Assembly: GCA_902651635.1 (NCBI GenBank)
Contig: CACRSC010000088.1
Coordinates: 7,568-64,207, forward strand
Length of the DNA stretch: 56,640 bases
Direction: 5' to 3'
Source: Mastigamoeba balamuthi
Taxonomy: Eukaryota; Evosea; Mastigamoebida; Mastigamoebidae
The position numbers were made by a program, and so were the translations under genes. The notes under the pieces are model-generated. The model was not told the origin of the DNA. It made no database searches and was given only the letters and a program-made list of their open reading frames with translations. Below, piece by piece: positions 46,215-56,640 of the stretch; the stretch's first letter is position 1; each line of letters starts with the position of its first letter.

Positions 46215-46739
46215 GGGCGCAGCGTGTCTGGCCTGGGCGGAGGTGGAGGTGGAGGTGGAGGAGAGATGCGGATGCGAGGGAGAGCGCGGGGAGAGGGGCG
46301 GAGGGAGGGGCTGCGGCGGGCCAGGGCCGGAGAGGGTCTCGTGCCTGCGAAGGGCAGTGGGCGTGGGTAGGCTGCCTCTGCTGCGCCTCCCTCGCCTCCC
46401 CTCACACCCCACAGCTCTCGCCAGCAACTCACTCTGTAGGCAACGTAGAGAGCCAAGTAGAAACACAGGTAGAGACCGACACTCTGGATTCAGCTCAGCG
46501 CGTCGTCAGTTCACACATACCACGTGGGCTCGGCCAAATGGCTGTTGCGGGTTGGGGTTTGGGCGCCGATGCTCGGGGATGCGGTCGGTCTCGTCTTTGC
46601 CTCATCCCCTCCCACCATTCAACGGAGTTTGGTTTGATGCGCTAGTGGCATTGAAGCGGGTCCTTCGAGCCTTCAGCGAAGGACACGGCGGCTACATGTT
46701 GGTCTTCCTTCCCGTCAAAGACAACGTCACCGTGAGACA

Positions 46740-46795
46740 GATATCCTGATATTCTGGATTTTCTCTCAGATTTACAGGAGATACGGGGATCTCGC
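46740..46795 (+). promoter_or_regulatory. GATATC-type promoter element of the HBS1 gene
   Basis: GATATC at 46740-46745, followed by TGATATTC and GAGATACGG; about 40-90 bp before the ATG at 46831. Confidence 0.35.
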
Positions 46796-46830
46796 CCAAA
46801 ACCCTTGAGCCGTCGAGAAATACGCCGACC

Positions 46831-49800
46831 ATGCCGCAGAGACACGCGTTTGTGCGCTCCATGGTGAAGGGTACGCGCCCCAGCACCCCCCCGGGGCCTC
46901 TCTCCTGCCCCCCCCTCGCCCTCGCCCCCGCCTCCTCACACGGCGCGCGCGCCCCTCCTGCCCGCAGAGGAGCTGGAGGACGGCTACGACGACGACTACG
47001 ACTACGACGACGAGTACGACGACGACGACGCGGGCGGCGACGGCGGGGCGGCACCCGCAGCCCCGGCACCCGCGCCGAAGAAGAAGCCCGCGCCCGCGCC
47101 CGCACCCGCACCCGCAGCCCCCAAGAAGAAGCAGCAGCAGCCACAGCAGCAGCAGCAGCAGCAGGGCAAGGGGCGGCAGCGGCAGGGGCAGGGGCGGCGG
47201 GGGCGTCGCTGAGGAAGAGCTGGGCAGCGGGAGCGCCGGTGGCACCCGCGTCGCCCAAGACGGCAGCCAAGCCGCAGCCGCCGATGTCGCCCGGGGGCAA
47301 GTACAAGCACTCGAAGCTCGTCGAAGGCACGCACCCTCCGCCGGGCGAGCCCGCTGTGCCCGTACCTTTGGTGCCTCCGTGCGCGCAAGGAGTGGGGCGG
47401 GCAGGGCTCCAGAGCGAGCATACGGGAGGGGGAGTTGAGGGGCGCGAATAGATCGCAGCAGCGACGGAGGGAAGGGGTGTCGCTGCTGTACTGGGCCGTC
47501 GCTGGGAGGCTGTGCCCGTGCCTTCGTGCGCGCAGGAGTGGGCTGGCGGGGCTCCAGAGCGAGCATGCCGGGAGGGGGAGGTGAGGGGCGCCAAAGAGAT
47601 CGCAGCAGCGACGGAGGGTAGGGGTGTCGCTGCTGTGCTGGGCCGTCGGTGGCCACTCGCTGCCCGAGGGTGGTTTCCTCGGAGACCCTGGCGAGGTGGT
47701 GGAGGTGGGCAGTGCAGCGCCCGGGCGCCGCTGCCGCGGGGGATCAGAAGCCAGCGGACCCGTCCGCGCCATCATGATCGGGAACTTGTCGACGAATTGT
47801 GCATTTTCCGTGCATTTTCCCCTGATCTTCCCCGGATTCCGCGTCGCAGACGTGGCCGCCATGAGGCTGGGGGACGAGAAGGAGATCGAGGAGGTGGCCG
47901 AGGAGACGCTGCGCGCCGACGCCGAGCAGCGCCGCGCGCAGCAGCAGGCGCAGCAGCGCGAGGCCTCGCAGCGCAGCGGGGCGCGGGCGGCCGAGGTGGC
48001 CCGGCTGGTGGCCGAGCGCAGGGCGTCGTGCAAGCCGACGCTGAACCTCGTGGTCATCGGGCACGTCGACGCGGGCAAGAGCACGACGATGGGGCACCTG
48101 CTCTACCTCCTCGGCGGCGTCTCGCAGCGCGCGATGCACAAGCTCGAGCAGGAGAGCGCACGCATCGGCAAGGGCTCCTTCGCCTACGCGTGGGTCCTCG
48201 ACGAGCAGTCCGAAGGTGCGAGCCTCCCTCTCCTTTCGGCGTGCTGCCCGTGGCCTCTGCGGGCCCAGAGCGACGTGTGTTCGCTGCTGCTGGGGCTCGG
48301 AACGACCACGATGAGGCGAATGGCTTGGCTTGCTGCAGGCCCTGCTGGCCTCACATGCTTTGGCTCTTGTGTGCTCGCTTGCTTGCTGTTGAGTTGCACT
48401 CTGTCTACATACGTGAACCTCTCTATCGTCAGTGGAGGGGCCCGTTGTGGGCTGCTGAGGCCTTTTGTGTGCACAACAGGGGGCGGCTGCAGCTGACGTC
48501 CTCTCGCACGCGCGTCTCTCTCGCCCCACAGAGCGAAGCAGGGGAGTGACGATCGACGTCGGGGTGACGGCGTTCTCCACGCCCAACCTCGACGTCACCC
48601 TGCTCGACGCCCCGGGCCACCGCGACTTCGTGCCCAACATGATCAGCGGCGCGGCGCAGGCCGACGCCCGGTCCTCGTCGTCAACGCCGTCCCCGGCGAG
48701 TTCGAGGCGGGCTTCAGCGGCGGCGGCCAGACGCGCGAGCACGCGTCGCTGGCGCGCGGCCTCGGCGTCCGCCAGCTCGTCGTCGCCGTCAACCAGATGG
48801 ACAAGGTCGGCTGGTCCAAGGACCGCTTCGAGGAGGTCCGCGGAACGCTCGAGCCCTTCCTACGAAAGGTGCGCGTGCCTCCTGCCCCGTCTGCGTGCGA
48901 TGGCGCTGGCACAACCCCCTCACCCCCATCCCTCCCGTGTTGTTGCTTGGCAGACGGGCTACTCGGACGTCAAGTTCGTGCCGTGCAGCGGGCTGAGCGG
49001 GGAGAACCTGATGATATGCCAGGAGCCCGCCCTCAAGTCGTGGTTCACGGGCTTCTCGCTGCTCGGCGCCATCGGTGCGACTCTCTCTTTGCATCCAGCG
49101 GGCTCTGTCTGCCTCCCTTGCTATCGCTTTCCGTCCGGTCATCTCTGGTCCACGCTCACTCTGTCTCTCGGCTGTCTGCCTCTGTCTATTGCCCACTGAT
49201 GAGATCATTACTTGGCCCCGCAGACTCGTGCAGGCCGGCGGAGAGGGCGATCGACACACCGCTGCGCCTGTGCATTGCCGACGTGTACAAGACGGCCAAC
49301 AGCGCGGGCACTGCTGTCGGTGGCAAGATCGAGGCGGGGTCGATTGCCGTCGGCGACCGCGTCGTCGTGCTGCCGGCCAACATGCTCGCGACGGTCAAGA
49401 GCGTCGCCCGCGGCCAGCAGTCGACCGACGTCGCCTGCGCGGGCGAGAACGTCGAGGTGTCGCTCGCGGGCGTCGACGCCGCGTTCGTCGGCGTCGGCAG
49501 CGTCGTCTGCGACCCCGCGAGGTCGTGCCCCGTCGCCATGCGCGTGCGCGCGCGGCTGCTGACGCTCTCGCTCGACGCGCCGCTGCTTCCGGGCCAGCAG
49601 TGCGTGGCCTACGCGCACAACGCGTCGTCGTGGGCGACGGTGACGCGGTTCGTGGCGGTGCTCGACGCCGCGAGCGGTGCCGTCGTCAGGAGGAACCCGC
49701 GCTGCATCGGGGAGAACCAGGCGGTCGAGGCGGAGCTCTCGTTCGAGAGGCCGCTCTGCGTCGAGCTGCACACGTCGCTCAAGTCGCTGGGCCGCTTCAC

Positions 49801-49855
49801 GCTGCGCACGGGCGGCCGCACGATCGCCGTCGGCGTCGTGACGCACGTGCTCTGA
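46831..49855 (+). CDS. HBS1L: HBS1-like ribosome-rescue GTPase, with two apparent 1-nt deletions
   Basis: eRF3/EF-1alpha-family GTPase that works with Dom34/Pelota on stalled ribosomes. Exons: 46831-46870, 46968-47326, 47850-48215, 48532-48868, 48954-49074, 49224-49855. Motifs: [17 protein letters not shown] (G1), YEQES-equivalent [28 protein letters not shown] (G2), DAPGHRDF (G3), VNQMDK (G4), CSGLSGENL (G5), then barrel domains ending [14 protein letters not shown]. The N terminus is a run of Asp and Tyr, as in HBS1 proteins. Exon 2 needs one extra base near 47166-47210 and exon 4 one extra base near 48666-48672 (between ADA and LVVNA) to stay in frame; otherwise everything is conserved. 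Base-call errors in GC-rich runs are the simplest explanation. Intron 2 has a GC donor (GAAG|GCACGC). Confidence 0.88.
47355..47650 (+). repeat. Tandem duplication inside HBS1 intron 2
   Basis: Two head-to-tail units of roughly 140-150 bp inside the 523-nt intron share GGGCTCCAGAGCGAGCAT, GATCGCAGCAGCGACGGAGG and GGGTGTCGCTGCTGT. A partial third unit overlaps the end of exon 2. The duplication explains why this intron is longer than its neighbours. Confidence 0.7.
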
Positions 49856-51296
49856 GGGAGCGCGGGAGAGAGGGAGGAGGGACCTCCCTCGGACACACGG
49901 GGGCCGAGGCAACTGGCCAGGCCGCCATGCGCAACACAGAGCATGCTCCATTTGTCCCTTTCACCTGCGCTCGCCCGCGTCCCCCTCCCTCGCAATGAAT
50001 GCGCGACGAGGCAAGCGAGAGAAGCCAGGAAGAGAGCTGGGATCACCTACATGCCTGATCCTCTCCAGAAGGGGGTGCTCTGTTGCCGTTTATTCCTCTG
50101 GAGCATTGCCGAGCACAAACGTAGAGAGGGGGCAAGGGGTCACACTCGAATTGCGCGCCCTTTGTGCTAAGTTGTTTGCATTCGACCTGCTCGAGGAGGT
50201 CAAGATCCACAGCAACTACCTGGGTAATATTAACTGCGGAGATCACGATTCCAAAGGTCATTTCTCTGACAGAGCCACGATTTCAACATCACCTTCTCCG
50301 GTTCTAACGATACGCGGCCATGTGGCATGGAGTGATAATGATGGAGGGCCCGCGATGCCCGGCCCAGTGGTCTATGCTGTACCTGTCGCAGTGAAGAGGA
50401 ATGAAGACACGGTCACACACCGTTCGCAGCCGTGTGTCAGCCTGGGGTGCGTCTGAGCAGGCCTTGCCACGCCCTGTCCCTGTCCACTCACGTGCCACAT
50501 CCGCTCTTCTCCTCTGCTGCAGGGCGGTTCCATCCCCATGGGTGTCAGTATACCTGGCGCTGTGTCGATGCCTTTGTCATTGTCCAAACAGGTTCCGGAA
50601 AGCGTGTTCAGAGAAGGCCAGGGCACCAGTGTAGCATAGAAGGGCAGACCACGGTATGACAGTGGTGTTGAAGCGTGGGTCGTTATGAGCATGGAATTCG
50701 CAATGCGTTCACAAGGAGTTTGTGCTGTTCCTGTAAGTTATTTCCTCCGCTCACTCTCGAGATTGGAGTGGCCTCTCTCTCCCGCCAAGCTCGGTCATAT
50801 CCAACAGGGACATCTAGTCTCCTACTATAGTGCTGTGGGCAGCAGAAGGCCAGGTACAGATAACTAGTGCGCTTGGGGGGGGGGTGTCTGGTGTGCCGAC
50901 TGATGCAGAGCACCGTCGGCATTGCTGGACAGCAGCCTTCGAATTTGGGCAGCCAGTGCCCGCTATCAGGGAAATGAGCGTGTGACTAAGGGTTGCGCCA
51001 CCACAACGCGGCGTCGAACGCAATTTCTGAGAGTGCTGGCGCGTCGCAACGCATCTATGCAGTGCAGGCCACAGCAGTTCAGATGGCGACCAAGGAGAAA
51101 TGGCCGACGCCATTTTTGGAGCGAGCGAGGGTGCAAAATTGAGCACCAACAGAAATAGATCTCGACCCCACGCATTCTCTCCGCGCACCAAGGAGGAGAG
51201 CCCTCACTCCCCGCTCACTTTGCACACCAGCCCTCCGCCTCGCTCCGTGCTCCTCGCCGCAAGTCCGCGCGAACACACACTGAAAGATCACGCCGA
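49856..51296. other. Intergenic region between HBS1 and the secreted-protein gene
   Basis: 1.44 kb. Short open frames near 49995-50456 and 50401-50660 have no recognisable domain. The last 150 bp contain AGATCTCGACC and an A-rich leader and should be the promoter of the rightward gene. Nothing else supported. Confidence 0.45.
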
Positions 51297-52637
51297 ATGA
51301 ACGGACCCGCGATTGTTGTCGCTGCGCTGCTCTGCGCTGCTGTCGCCCGGGCGGTCCAGTGCACAGAGAACCTGACGGCGGGCGACGTGCACCCGCCATC
51401 CCTGATCATCGACTCGCAGACGGGGTTCCTCTCGCTGGACCAGCTCACGCTCAAGGTCCGCGTGCCCGACGTCGTCGACCGCACGTACACGGAGTTCCGC
51501 TACGGCCACGGCAACGACTCGGCCTGCAACGCCAGCGTCGCCGAGGGCCCGACCCCCGAGGCCGGCTGCGACCGCTCGGTCCTGCTGCACGCCATCGGCT
51601 TCCAGACGGCCGTCGCGCGCTGCGGCGTCACGCTGACGTCGACAGCGGGCCACGTCGACGTCTACTGGGGCGCCCTGACCGTCTCGTACGTGCAGCTCCT
51701 GAGGAACGTCTCGGGGACAGGGCAGGACATGTCGCGCCTCGTCTCGGAGGACCTGCCGTTCGAGATCCAGCTGGACACGGCGGCCACGGCGGTGCCGACG
51801 AACATCGTCGTCTACGACCCCGTCCACGCGCACCCCGTGCTGACGGGCATCGACGTCGACGTCCAGCCGTCCGCGCAGCTGATCACCCTGACGCTCGTCG
51901 TCGGGGTGCAGCACCCATTCGTCGTCACGTACGCCAACGTCTCGGGCCTCCCCGCGTCGCTGGGGACGCTGGCCTTTGTCGACCAGGCCGCGCTGGCCCC
52001 GTCGTCGACGCACTCGTGGCAGCAGTTCCGCGTCTCGTCGACACCCAGCGCAGGGGTGACGCAGTACAGGGACATCTCGCTCAGGCTTGACATGTCCGTG
52101 GCCTGCAGCGTCACCAAGCGCGCGTCGACCAGCGACTGCCCGATAGTGGGGGCGCAGGCCATGTGGGTGCAGTTCCAGTTCAGCACGCAGAGCTTCACGC
52201 CGCAGCTCGTCGACACGGCCTACGTCAACGCCACGCTGGCGACCTACGACGCGGCCTACGCGACCCCGCAGGCCGCGTTCTTCGTGGGCGACGCTGTGCA
52301 CGTGGTAGCCAGCTTCCAGGCCCAGCAGGTGTCGATCACCGACGCGGCCCTCACGGGGGTGACGCTGGGGTCCGTCTCTGTGGCGAGCACGCAGGCGCAG
52401 GCGTACGGCGCGGGTGCGATGAGGTTCAGCTTCACGCTCGACAGCAACGAGATAGTGGGGATGCCGGCTGAGGGCTCCGTGCCGCTGCAGGTCAGGGCGT
52501 ACTTCACCGTCACGTACGCGACGTCCAGGAGGCGCGCCACCAAGTCCAAGACAGCGATGGCGTCCGCGCTGATCAGCGTCTCCCACGGCAGCGAGGGCAG
52601 CGCGTCTCTCGCGTCTCCTTGGATCCTGTCGTGGTAA
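51297..52637 (+). CDS. Secreted protein of unknown function
   Basis: 446-residue single-exon gene. It starts with a signal peptide (AIVVAALLCAAVARA, cleavage expected near VQC). The rest alternates beta-strand-like segments, with several N-glycosylation sequons (NLT, NAS, NVS, NAT) and a handful of cysteines; charged or basic residues cluster near the end (SRRRATKSKTA) before a weakly hydrophobic tail ASLASPWILSW. No HEXXH, Cys/His dyad or other enzyme motif was seen. It could be a surface or extracellular-matrix protein; a GPI anchor is possible but the tail is short. Codon bias agrees with the real genes in the window, and the absence of introns is unusual for its length here. Confidence 0.75.
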   Translation: MNGPAIVVAALLCAAVARAVQCTENLTAGDVHPPSLIIDSQTGFLSLDQLTLKVRVPDVVDRTYTEFRYGHGNDSACNASVAEGPTPEAGCDRSVLLHAIGFQTAVARCGVTLTSTAGHVDVYWGALTVSYVQLLRNVSGTGQDMSRLVSEDLPFEIQLDTAATAVPTNIVVYDPVHAHPVLTGIDVDVQPSAQLITLTLVVGVQHPFVVTYANVSGLPASLGTLAFVDQAALAPSSTHSWQQFRVSSTPSAGVTQYRDISLRLDMSVACSVTKRASTSDCPIVGAQAMWVQFQFSTQSFTPQLVDTAYVNATLATYDAAYATPQAAFFVGDAVHVVASFQAQQVSITDAALTGVTLGSVSVASTQAQAYGAGAMRFSFTLDSNEIVGMPAEGSVPLQVRAYFTVTYATSRRRATKSKTAMASALISVSHGSEGSASLASPWILSW

Positions 52638-52807
52638 AGTCCCCATGGAGCTGCTCCCAAATTGCAACAATGCTCCTGTTCTGTGCCGTCGTTTGCTGGA
52701 ATCAACCATTGTACATCTTAGATCGATACTGGTCAAAGAACTCCAGTTCCAAACTGGACAGTGTCATTCGGTTGTTGCGGTTGATTGCGCCGTAAAGTAG
52801 AGATGAG

Positions 52808-54446
52808 CTATCTCTGATCAGGGCTGCTCCCGCTCTGTGGCTTCGACTCGGGCATGATGCGGAGGACCTCCTTCTCGACCTTGGGCACGTAGCTCAGGAG
52901 CGATGTGTCCGTGTAGCATTTCTTCCTCGCTAGCTTGCCCTGGCACGCTTGCCGCAGGTGCGCGTGCACCAGCTGCTCGGGGTCCATCAGGTGCATCACC
53001 CCGCCACCGGCGTCGTGCACGTTGGGGTAGACGACGTTATCGGGCACAAAGTGGCACTTTGTCCTGTACGTCGAGGCCTCGTGCCTTGCGCACATCGACG
53101 ACAGCAGCAACAACGGCGTCGCGTTGGCAGCGAGCCCCTGCTGTCGCGGGCACCTCCCCGGCCCGAAGTGCAGCGTTCCGGCGGACAGTGCCGCAACGCC
53201 CCCGGGGGCCTCGAGTGTTCTGTTGGCGTCGAGCTCAGAGAGGAGCCTCTGGGACGCCGTGAGCGTTGCGCCGGGGACGAGGAAGTACTCGTCGATGTCG
53301 AAGATGCCCACGAGGCGCGCCCTGCCGCCGCGGTGTCTGTGAACGCACGACGCGATGTACGACTGCTGGTCGTGCCAGAGCGAGTAGGCGCTGCCAAAGT
53401 CCCAGTCGACCACCGTCACGAGCCCCTCGGCCACGTACGGCTCCAGCGCCTCTGCGGTCGCCTCCTGAGGCTCGTTCGAGTACACGAAGATGTGGTCGTA
53501 GCCCTGGGATGACCCCGCCAGTAGTAGCAAAGTCAATCGAAAGGAAGCAGAACAGGGGGCAAATGGGTTGTCCTGCTTGAATTTGGTGGAACGCAATCCA
53601 CTCGACGAGTCTGGCAGTGCTGACGTTCTTGATGGACGTGCAGGCGACCAAGGGAGTCGCGGCATCGGCGGGTGGTACTCTGCAGTACGAAACGCCCCTC
53701 CAGCGGGCCTTGGGGTTGCGGCTGACAATCGACAGAGTGCGCAGAGAGTCGTAGTCGTCGAGGCTCCCTAGCGCCCCGCTGGGCACGCGGCACCGCACAA
53801 GCCACGTCAGGCCGTGCGTGGGGTCCCACGTGGGTATCGATGACGCCACCGTCCCGTCCTTGTCGCCACCGAACACGCACGAGAACGACGCCCTCTTCCA
53901 TCTCTTATCCCCCTGCGACGTCAAAACGGGACACGGTCGGTTGCCCAAAGCCAGCGAAATCGGTGAGACCACACTGTCATGCAGCAACCCCCACGGCAAG
54001 CAGTGCGCCGCTTGGCGGCCTCCGCCGTTTGTTTTTTTCTGTTGAGAGCTGTGCACTTCAAGTGCACCATTAATTTGACTTCAATTTTGTTCATGTGTTG
54101 TTCCCCACCGCAAGAGGAATGCAAAACAGCGACGTGCCCTCGTGTACTCGGACGCGGGCAGCGGGCGCAGGTTGAGCACCACGAACACGTCGCCGTCGAC
54201 CTCGAACGCGTCCGCGACGACGGGCTGCCTGGCCTCTGCGTAGGCGCCGCGCAGGTGCGCTACGCCCCTGAGGTCCCAGCCGTTGGAGCACTGCAGGCGA
54301 CGCCGCGCAGTGGCAGCCGGCTGCTGCGGCCACCACTCGGCGGTGGAGGGCACGTAGGCAGCGGGCAGCAGGCAGACGACGCACACGGCGGCCAGGAACC
54401 CCACGGCAGCGCGCCTGGCCGAGCAGAACTCGCGGCGAAATGCCAT
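52808..54446 (-). CDS. GT92 (DUF23)-like Golgi glycosyltransferase
   Basis: 446-residue type II membrane protein from three exons: 54446-54138, 53912-53577, 53503-52808. A single transmembrane segment (AVGFLAAVCVVCLLPAAY) follows a short basic cytoplasmic tail. The luminal domain reads IKNVSTARLVEWIAFHQIQ joined to GYDHIFVYSNE, then HDQQSYIASCVHRH and IFDIDEYFLVP with the DxD motif. This succession (K.E...L.EW..FH, YD....Y.N, Q..A...C, D.DEF) is that of GT92/DUF23 galactosyltransferase-like enzymes. Both introns appear to be GC-AG: AGG|GCACGT and CAA|GCAGGA; no GT nearby restores the frame. The acceptor substrate is unknown. The gene is convergent with the secreted-protein gene, 170 bp apart. 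Confidence 0.82.
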
Positions 54447-55230
54447 CAGGCAGAGAGGGGAACAAACCGGTACTGTTCCTCTGCTGCTGTCCCCTGCGAA
54501 CAAAAAAAATCTGGTATTTCCATTTCCCCCTGTCACGGACAGAACGGCGAACCTATACGGTGAGCTGCGAGCGACTGGGACTGCACCCCTCCTCGAGTCT
54601 CCTGCACAAAGACGGGTTGCTGAGATATTGTCCAGAAAGCCAGCAGATATTTGAGGATAACGTGTGCGCTCAGCGGGCCGTTCCGAGTCTGTGTAACCTG
54701 TCCTCTCACTCCTCTGAGCTCTGCAGGCCAGGCGCAGCACTGGGATTGATTTGAGCTTTGCAAGGGCGATTCAATTCGCGGTCTATTGGAACAGCAATCA
54801 GGTATCGAATCCCTTTATAATTGCGGCAGCAGGCAGGGCGGCAGCGGCAGCCAAGCCCCCAGGTGTGTGCGCTGTGCGTGGCTCTCAGGCGAATCGATGC
54901 GCAGCAAACAGTCACCTGCGGTCCGAGCCCACACGACACCAGCGAGACGGCAAAGGCAACGCAGAGCCCGGGGGCGAGGGGGAGGGGGGGGGCAGCAGTG
55001 GCGTCGTCTCAAGAGCACATACAACTGATGTATTTGCGGTCGTCTGGACTTGTGCGCTTGGGGAGCACGTGAGAGGGCCGCCGTTGCTCCGCCGTCCCCA
55101 GCAAGGGTCCAGCAGAGTGCCACAGGGGCGGGGGCCCCCTCTCCTCCCCCTCCTCCCCCCAGGGCTCCCCCGCGCGTGCGCGTTGGCCGGGGGGGAGGGA
55201 GGGACCGTTTCTGAAGAGCTGTAAACCGCC
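54447..55230. other. Intergenic region between GT92-like gene and ARPC3
   Basis: About 780 bp. It should include the promoter of the leftward GT92 gene (with GAGATATTG at about 54630 and CAGATATTTG near 54646) and the 3' UTR of ARPC3. No coding frame supported. Confidence 0.45.
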
Positions 55231-56216
55231 TCAGATAGACTTGTTGAGGAACTTGCGCTTGTTGAAGCACATCCACCACTTGTCGGGCTCCCTGTCGCCG
55301 TGCTCGTAGACCCTCTCCAGCAGCCGCGTGCCGGCCTCCTGCCTCAGGTACGTCAGGTACTGCTTGATGAACTCTGCAGCAGAAAGAGATTCGCGTATCG
55401 TCAGTAATCTATATCTATATCTGGTTTTGCCTGCGTGGGGGATTTCGAAATTGGGGAATTGGGGGAGGGGGCGCGCGCACCGCTGTCCGAGCGGTTGGCC
55501 GGGGCCGTGACGAGGCCGCCGAGGCAGAACGTCTTGTCGCCGGGCAGCGAGAAGGGCTCGATGGCGTAGGCGAACAGGATCTTCTCAGCCTCGCCCTTGC
55601 TCTTGTGCAGCAGCTGCAGATATCGTCACAGTAAGGAGATACTCGAATCAGCCCCTGATAAGAGAGATCTCCTCTCCTCTCCTTCCCGCTTGTGCGCGGC
55701 GCGCGGCGGCGCTACAATGGGGGATGTGGCAGCGGCGTGTGTGCACCTTCGGGAGGCACGACGAGAGGTAGACCGTGATGTAGATCAGCAGGCGGTCGGC
55801 GTAGCCCTTGACCTCGAAGTTGCGGAACATCACGTTGGCCTTGAACAGCCTGATCGACTCGTCCACGATGTCCTCCTTGTCCGCGTCTGCGCCGCCGGGA
55901 GTCGAATCAGCAAAATAATTCAATTCGAATCGGGGGCTCCGCAAATTCAAAAAGATAAATCGAGGCGAGGCCCGCAAAATAACGAACACCTCAACGGCTA
56001 TTTCGCTCCCCTCCACGCAGGGGGGCCGAGGGCCGCGGAGGGTGGGGAGGGCGCACCGCAGGGGGGGACGCCGGCGGGGGCCTTGTTCTTGGTGGGGCGG
56101 ACGCCGAGGATGGGGAAGTTGCAGATGTAGCGCGTGTTGGGGAAGGGCACCGGGGCGCCCTTCTCCATCGGCTCGTTGTACTGCGAGTGGAACGCACCCG
56201 AGATGGTCTTGCTCAT
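55231..56216 (-). CDS. ARPC3: Arp2/3 complex subunit 3 (ARPC3, p21)
   Basis: 191-residue subunit of the Arp2/3 actin-branching complex, near the usual 178. Exons: 56216-56057, 55886-55747, 55613-55481, 55373-55231, all in phase. The family pattern is clear: FHSQYN near the start, DIVDESIRLFKANVMFRNFEVK, ADRLLIYITVYLSSCLPK, FSLPGDKTFCLGGLV, and the C-terminal EPDKWWMCFNKRKFLNKS. The linker APAGVPPC between exons 1 and 2 is slightly longer than in animals; an alternative GC donor four codons earlier would shorten it. Intron 1 is AT-rich with a TTCAATTCGAAT-type element. Arp2/3 supports pseudopod and phagocytic cup formation. Confidence 0.95.
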
Positions 56217-56640
56217 CGTGGGCTGGGGGGGTGGTGGCGCTGGCGGTGGCTGGAGGGGGGCGGGGTGGGGCAAACGAGGATGGAGGGGATAGGGGGCCGC
56301 CCTGTGGTTGTTTGAGCGTCTCTTAAGTATCCTCCAACGGTCGTCGCGGCCACGTCAACAGCGATGAGGCGAATCTAGATTCGCGTATCTCCCCCCGGTC
56401 TGCGGGTCCCCGGACTTTGAGAACGCGCAGCTGCCCAACCGAGCAGACACGCTCGGACCGCGCCGTCTGCTCGACCCTCGACACACATCCGCCATCATCC
56501 GGAGATATCTGGGGGACCAGATTCCATCTCCCGCGGGAAGCCAATATCCAATTTTAGCTGCGGAACTCACACACCGGCGACCCAACCACGAAGCCAGCCA
56601 GCCCACGACCCCAGCTGCAGGCACGCCCTCCCCCCCCCCC
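56217..56640. promoter_or_regulatory. Upstream region of ARPC3 and right window edge
   Basis: Contains TCGCGTATCTCCC at about 56370 and GATATC at 56504-56509. The latter is almost 290 bp from the ARPC3 start and may serve a rightward gene beyond the window. The window ends in a run of C. No coding frame called. Confidence 0.35.

Noticed and set aside
56070-56090. GC donor for ARPC3 intron 1
   Set aside because: A GTGCGC donor four codons downstream keeps the frame and fits the local consensus better.

Overview
The window is nuclear DNA from a GC-rich, intron-dense eukaryote. The evidence is short spliceosomal introns (mostly 40-160 nt, a few 350-520 nt), a eukaryotic ribosomal protein L5, an Arp2/3 subunit, UFD1, a PSTAIRE cyclin-dependent kinase, a TTI2-like protein, GTPBP1 and HBS1. 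Arrays of secreted cathepsin B and thermolysin-like (M4) proteases together with Arp2/3 suggest a phagotrophic amoeboid protist, perhaps an amoebozoan. That placement is inference; nothing here is diagnostic of a genus. Splice joins were worked out by eye from reading frame, GT/GC-AG borders and family conservation.

Layout. 1-666 (-): MLF-family protein, running off the left edge. 993-6787 (-): four tandem cathepsin B genes, each with four exons. 8162-11772 (-): ribosomal protein L5, a short-chain dehydrogenase, a TMEM230-like membrane protein and a small TPR-like protein. 12585-13544 (+): CDCA7-type zinc-finger protein. 13977-15891 (-) and 16016-17320 (+): TTI2-like protein and UFD1 sharing a 124-bp divergent promoter. 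17672-20426 (+): GTPBP1. 22174-26050 (+): a large unknown gene (membrane N terminus, His-Gln-Pro repeats, Ala/Pro-rich body) cut by a 145-N gap that looks like an assembly artefact.

From about 26 to 44 kb lies a decayed zone. It holds several copies or pieces of an M4 metalloprotease gene on both strands (one with a complete set of catalytic motifs), decayed copies of the small membrane exon of the 22-kb gene in tail-to-tail pairs, dispersed copies of an unknown coding module, a possible MutS-type ATPase scrap, and low-complexity tracts. Several junctions join fragments of the same gene in opposite orientation.

The right part is ordinary again: a CDK1/2-like kinase (44536-46214 +), HBS1 with two apparent 1-nt deletions (46831-49855 +), a secreted protein of unknown function (51297-52637 +), a GT92-like glycosyltransferase (52808-54446 -) and ARPC3 (55231-56216 -).

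Window-wide signals: 5' splice sites tend to G[T/C][A/G]CGC, with several GC-AG introns; GATATC-like motifs lie 40-120 bp upstream of several start codons; an AT-rich TTCAATTGAA-like element sits in several introns. I saw no tRNA or rRNA genes, CRISPR arrays or transposase/reverse-transcriptase genes.
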